From Marthasterias glacialis (lineage: Eukaryota > Echinodermata > Asteroidea > Forcipulatida > Asteriidae): a stretch of 64,000 bases of DNA. Below the pieces are notes generated by a model that saw only the letters and a program-made list of their open reading frames with translations, did not search any database and was not told where the DNA came from. Below are positions 60,321 through 64,000 of this stretch, piece by piece; within the stretch, counting starts at the first letter, position 1; each line of letters begins with the position of its first letter. Both the position numbers and the translations under genes were made by a program. The DNA is taken from contig OU452219.1 of assembly GCA_911728455.2 (NCBI GenBank), positions 20,429,397 through 20,493,396 on the forward strand. Direction: 5' to 3'.

Positions 60321-60843
60321 ACGATCTTTCGGCTCCTTCAGACCCTGTTCACACGACATGGTAGTTTTGTCAGGCTGCCATTGTTTCGGTCAGCCAACTT
60401 AATTTCTGCCTTGGCAGCATGTGGGAAATCGGTCCCCAGTGATAATCTCTTGAACTGATCAATGTCCTGAACTAGCCTTGACAATGAGCCAATGACTCAT
60501 CCACAATATGAATGGACCAGAAGAAACAAAAACAAACGAGAGCCGTAACGACCATGTGAACCAGGGAACTGTCCTTGGGACGTTACACAAAACTGAGATC
60601 AGTGATCAAAAGTTGCAGCGCAACAGTTTCAATCATTTCCTTTTTCTCCGGCAAAGGGAAAGTTGTGACTTTTTGAGGGTGACATCACCGCCACGCTGCA
60701 GCTGTTTTGCCACTGGGACTCATGCTATCTGACCAAGTATGATGCAATGGCGAATCGTCATTTAATTATGAGAGACAATACAAAAGAAGAACTCAGATAC
60801 AGATAGCAGATACAGTCACGAATTCAACAAATGTACAAATAGA

Positions 60844-60932
60844 ACAGATCGTTGGCCAAGCGGTCAAGTGCACTGGACTCAAGCTCTGGTGTTCCTGATC
60901 AGCCGAGTGTGGGATCAAGTCCCGGTCGTGAC
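60844..60932 (+). repeat. tRNA-Leu-like relic (SINE head or pseudo-tRNA)
   Basis: GTTGGCCAAGCGGTC matches a leucine tRNA A box and D arm. CACTGGACTCAAGCTCTGG matches the anticodon arm with CAA, and a variable arm is present. The B box (GGATCAAGTCC) has a key T-to-A change and the acceptor stem does not pair, so this is a derived SINE head or decayed copy rather than a working gene. Confidence 0.6.
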
Positions 60933-61086
60933 ACTTTCGTCCTTAAAGGTGCACACCGGCTTCGTTGGGCTATTTGGGCTACAAAATAGGCTAACATATG
61001 ACTTTAAAGGTCTTTCAGGAATGGAGAAGAATGGTTCCTAAAGGAAACCATCAAATTTTGCCGTTTTCGAGCATTTTTCAAAAAAC

Positions 61087-61122
61087 GATTTATCCGAACC
61101 AAAAAAGTGGTTCGGATAAATC
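61087..61122. repeat. Hairpin, 15-bp arms
   Basis: GATTTATCCGAACCA pairs with TGGTTCGGATAAATC, followed directly by the palindrome TCACGTGA. Probably the core of a larger element starting near 60955. Confidence 0.7.
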
Positions 61123-62736
61123 ACGTGATCTTCGGAGTTAGTCTTACTTCCAGTCGTATAAAAGTAAATTACTGAACCAAATTTAAATCCTTTTTTTATT
61201 ATTATTCATGAGTATTTGACAAAAAAGACTTATGTATTCAGATTATTGATACAATTTGTAAATAATGATGAAAAATCGAACGTAATATTCGCATTCAGAG
61301 AGTCCGTGCAACCGAAGCGCACCAGCGTGGGAGCTAGCGGAACGTAAACCTTGGGGCATAGGCCTATCCCGTACAGCCGGTGCCGTGTCTCGTGGGGCCA
61401 GAGAGACAAACCCCGGGGCATGAACTCCCCAGCTTGCCGGTCGGTCTAGCCGTAAGCGTCGGAGTTTGTCGGCGGGATAGGGAGCCAGACCAACAATTAC
61501 GTTTTTTTACGAGGGTTTTAGTCTGTACCCCTAGCTATTATCCCCTAACAATTGTAACGTGTTGCCTGCGCTACGCACACGCGGGACGACGACGGAAAAT
61601 GTTTATCCCATACAGCTGATCTATCTACTTCTATGATAGCTACATAATGTCCACTCCCCCCAATCGCCACAAAAAAACTTATTTATTTCAATTAATCACT
61701 CTGCTTCTCAATACCCATTTATAACCCTGTTGAACCCTAGTAATAACGTCACACGCGGCTGTCTGCCACGCTTGTCATATCAGGAGTCAAATTGCACGTA
61801 ATAATAATAATATGACGCGTCACACGGCCTGAAATGCGCACAAGACTGTATAACACATAGGGACATTGACTCCCATTGACACAACCAGGATTATTGTGAT
61901 GACATCAGGTGAACCTGGTCAATAGACTGTCATAACCGGTTTTCACTTGATCAAGAAAAAACCAACACCTTTGCAGGTTTTTGAGTAAAAAACACAAGCC
62001 GATGTGTAAAAAATACAACGTAAAAATGATTTAATGAATGATCCGCTCATAGAGATCGACTCCATTATTTAACATAGCTATACATGTAAGCTACAGCCAG
62101 ATTTTTAGATAAAATATGCCAACTCATAGTTACAAACATAGCAACTCCACGCTGCACCTGCCAAAATGATTCACAACAAAACCTCTAATCCCCACCCCTT
62201 CCAAATTGTAGCTAAAAACTAGAGTCACAAATTTCTTGATCTTTTGGGTGGGACAACAACAATGTGCCGGGGGGGGGGGGGGGGGGGTCGCATGGCAACA
62301 TGAGGGATCTGAGAGGAAGCCTGGCATCACCACTAGCCACTAAAAATACGCTGGTGACCACAATGAATAAGCGTTGACTACCCTCTCATATCCTGAGCTT
62401 GAAGCGTCAAGGCCATGGCCAAACGTGGGATTTCATCCAAATCATCCCAGGGGAGTCCGAGCCAACAATGAAATCCAAATGTAGTTTTGTTTGTACAATG
62501 ATGTTTGTTTAACACACACTAGGGCAGCTACATTACCGGTTCTGACAACCATCACAATGCTTATCAGATCCTGAAGTATTTCTAGTTTGCATTTCCAAAA
62601 TAACTACTTCTATTTTTTCGAGTTGCCCCCCCCCCCACCCCCCTGTATTTCAGTTCGTTTGTTCGTTTGTTCAAATCCGTCTCCTGGGAATAACTCCATC
62701 CATTCACAGCACTGAATTGTTGAAGTCTGGTGGCCA

Positions 62737-62902
62737 GGGCCCAAATTCCATACAGCTGCTTAGGCAAAAATAAGCAGGTAACCAGTTTACGACTGTGCTT
62801 GTGACAAGGTATTTTGCCTGGTAACCTTATTCTGCTGGTAGGCAAAACTAGTTTGCGTTTGGCTACTCTTTGTGCTAAAGCAACTCTATAAAACTAGCCC
62901 CC
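62737..62902. mobile_element. MITE family D, copy 3 (both ends)
   Basis: Left GGGCCCAAATTCCATACAGC and the inverse of the right end, GGGGGCTAGTTTTATAGAGTT, form imperfect inverted repeats. Contains GGTAACCTTATTCTGCTGG. Confidence 0.6.
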
Positions 62903-64000
62903 TGTCATTTAGGTGGATCTACAGTAAAAAAAAAACATACTAAAAATAACTGTACTTTTGTATAATGCTGAGAGAGAGAGAGAGAGAGAGTGAGGTCTGA
63001 CAGACAGCCACAGATGCTGTAGATACACACTCCATAAAGCTAATTGTTGTATAAGCTATAAACAACTATATTATACACTGAAGTACCTCTCTAAAACTAT
63101 TAGGATAATTCAGCGTGGTATCTGACGCTTGAGCCTCCAAAGCATTTCAGGAGTCAAGTATGAAAAGATGCATTCCAGTATAAATACAATTTATGTCAGC
63201 CACTTGGCCTTGACTATAAGATGTCAAATTTATGAAAATTACGAGAGGGCTTTAGCTTATATGACAGAGGAGGGCATTGCACTTTGGGGTAAAAAGGACC
63301 AAATTGTTCTCTGGAGGGGTCAGTCTGGGGGTAGTCAGAGGGTGTTGAGCTGACCACATGTAATTGTCATCTTCTGGAATAAATCCATTTCTGATCCAAG
63401 TAGCATTTTCAAAATGGAGGTACATGTAGACTGACCAGTTCCTTTAGATGTTTTCATCTTACTTCTTTTTAAACCCTAGCAAAGTCACAGGCCGATTAAA
63501 ATTCGCACAACTTTCGTACCGGTAAGACCGATTAAGTTGGCCGTATTTATAACGCATTTGTACAGGTTACAACACACCGCGTGACCTTACAATGACCTTT
63601 GTGAAAGTTTTAGTTGTGACCAAAATAAAGATTGGGAAGTCAGCTTTGAACTTGTGTATGCCTCGACTGCAGTCGATGTTTCTAGAATTTTTATTGGCTA
63701 TAATTTTATTTTCAAACACTAACTTACAGCTTAAGTTGCATTAAGTTTTTTACTTGCAATTCACAGCTCTTTCAAGAATATTGAGGCCTATGTTAGCAGA
63801 AGCCACAACCACACTGACAAACATATCTCCAGATGAAATACCTGTTAACACTCTGACAATATGAACACAACAAGAAGCCTGCAAGCAATGATCACCCTGA
63901 CTGATAGAATTCAAATCACCCTGACTGATGTCTCAAATCCAAAATGTGTCTTAGCAACTTGGCAACTGGAACAAAGTTACTGAAGCCAATTCTGCAAAAT

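Larger units (their letters stand above)
58333..64000. other. Right flank: upstream intron of the unnamed gene or intergenic
   Basis: No exon supported. It may be upstream intron, because exon A begins at an acceptor. Contains the repeats listed, G/C runs at about 59299, 62270 and 62627, and a GA microsatellite at about 62970-62991. Confidence 0.5.

Noticed and set aside
1-64000. CRISPR arrays, operons, bacterial promoters or terminators
   Set aside because: Spliced animal genes and animal repeats throughout; the tandem repeats lack spacer structure.

Overview
The window reads as nuclear DNA of an invertebrate deuterostome, most likely an echinoderm and perhaps a sea star. The genes are split by GT-AG introns. 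There is a nine-cysteine TGF-beta sensu stricto ligand, a deuterostome-type gene. The remaining DNA is AT-rich and packed with short foldback (MITE-like) elements, tandem repeats and long G/C homopolymers. The species-level guess rests on general impression and was not tested. No prokaryotic features, rRNA genes or CRISPR arrays were seen.

Layout. (1) 1-1267, minus: the first two exons of an SLC3A1/rBAT-like amino-acid-transporter heavy chain, running off the left edge. Its intron 1 holds a perfect 118-bp-arm palindrome. (2) 3574-8516, minus: a five-exon LYPLAL1 (acyl-protein thioesterase-like) gene, complete except for a one-base frame break in the last exon. (3) 8517-15616: intergenic, repeat-rich, with a few weak candidate exons near 13.4-13.9 kb. 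(4) 15617-27793, plus: a complete four-exon TGF-beta ligand gene (407 aa) with signal peptide, latency peptide, RGD motif, furin site and mature domain. LYPLAL1 and TGFB2 are also neighbours in the human genome, so this looks like old microsynteny. (5) 27794-38458: no gene recognised; MITEs and tandem repeats. (6) 38459-58332, minus: three in-phase exons of a serine/glutamine-rich protein I cannot name; its ends lie beyond what I could find. (7) 44457-50538, plus: inside a 15-kb intron of that gene sits an apparently intact 6.1-kb DNA transposon. It has about 170-bp terminal inverted repeats and a 3-bp TTA target duplication. Its two-exon gene predicts a 1518-aa protein. (8) 58333-64000: repeats, including a tRNA-Leu-like relic.

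The most interesting object is the transposon. Its protein combines two N-terminal Cys/His zinc modules, a DDE-like transposase core, a C-terminal FEN1/XPG-type nuclease domain in which all seven acidic metal-ligand positions can be paired, and a nine-cysteine CXC zinc cluster at the very end. From memory this fits the Academ superfamily, whose proteins are described as carrying an XPG nuclease. The element looks full length and open, so it may be active or recently active.

The host genes do not form one pathway: an amino-acid transporter subunit, a depalmitoylase-like hydrolase, a secreted growth factor and an unknown scaffold-like protein.
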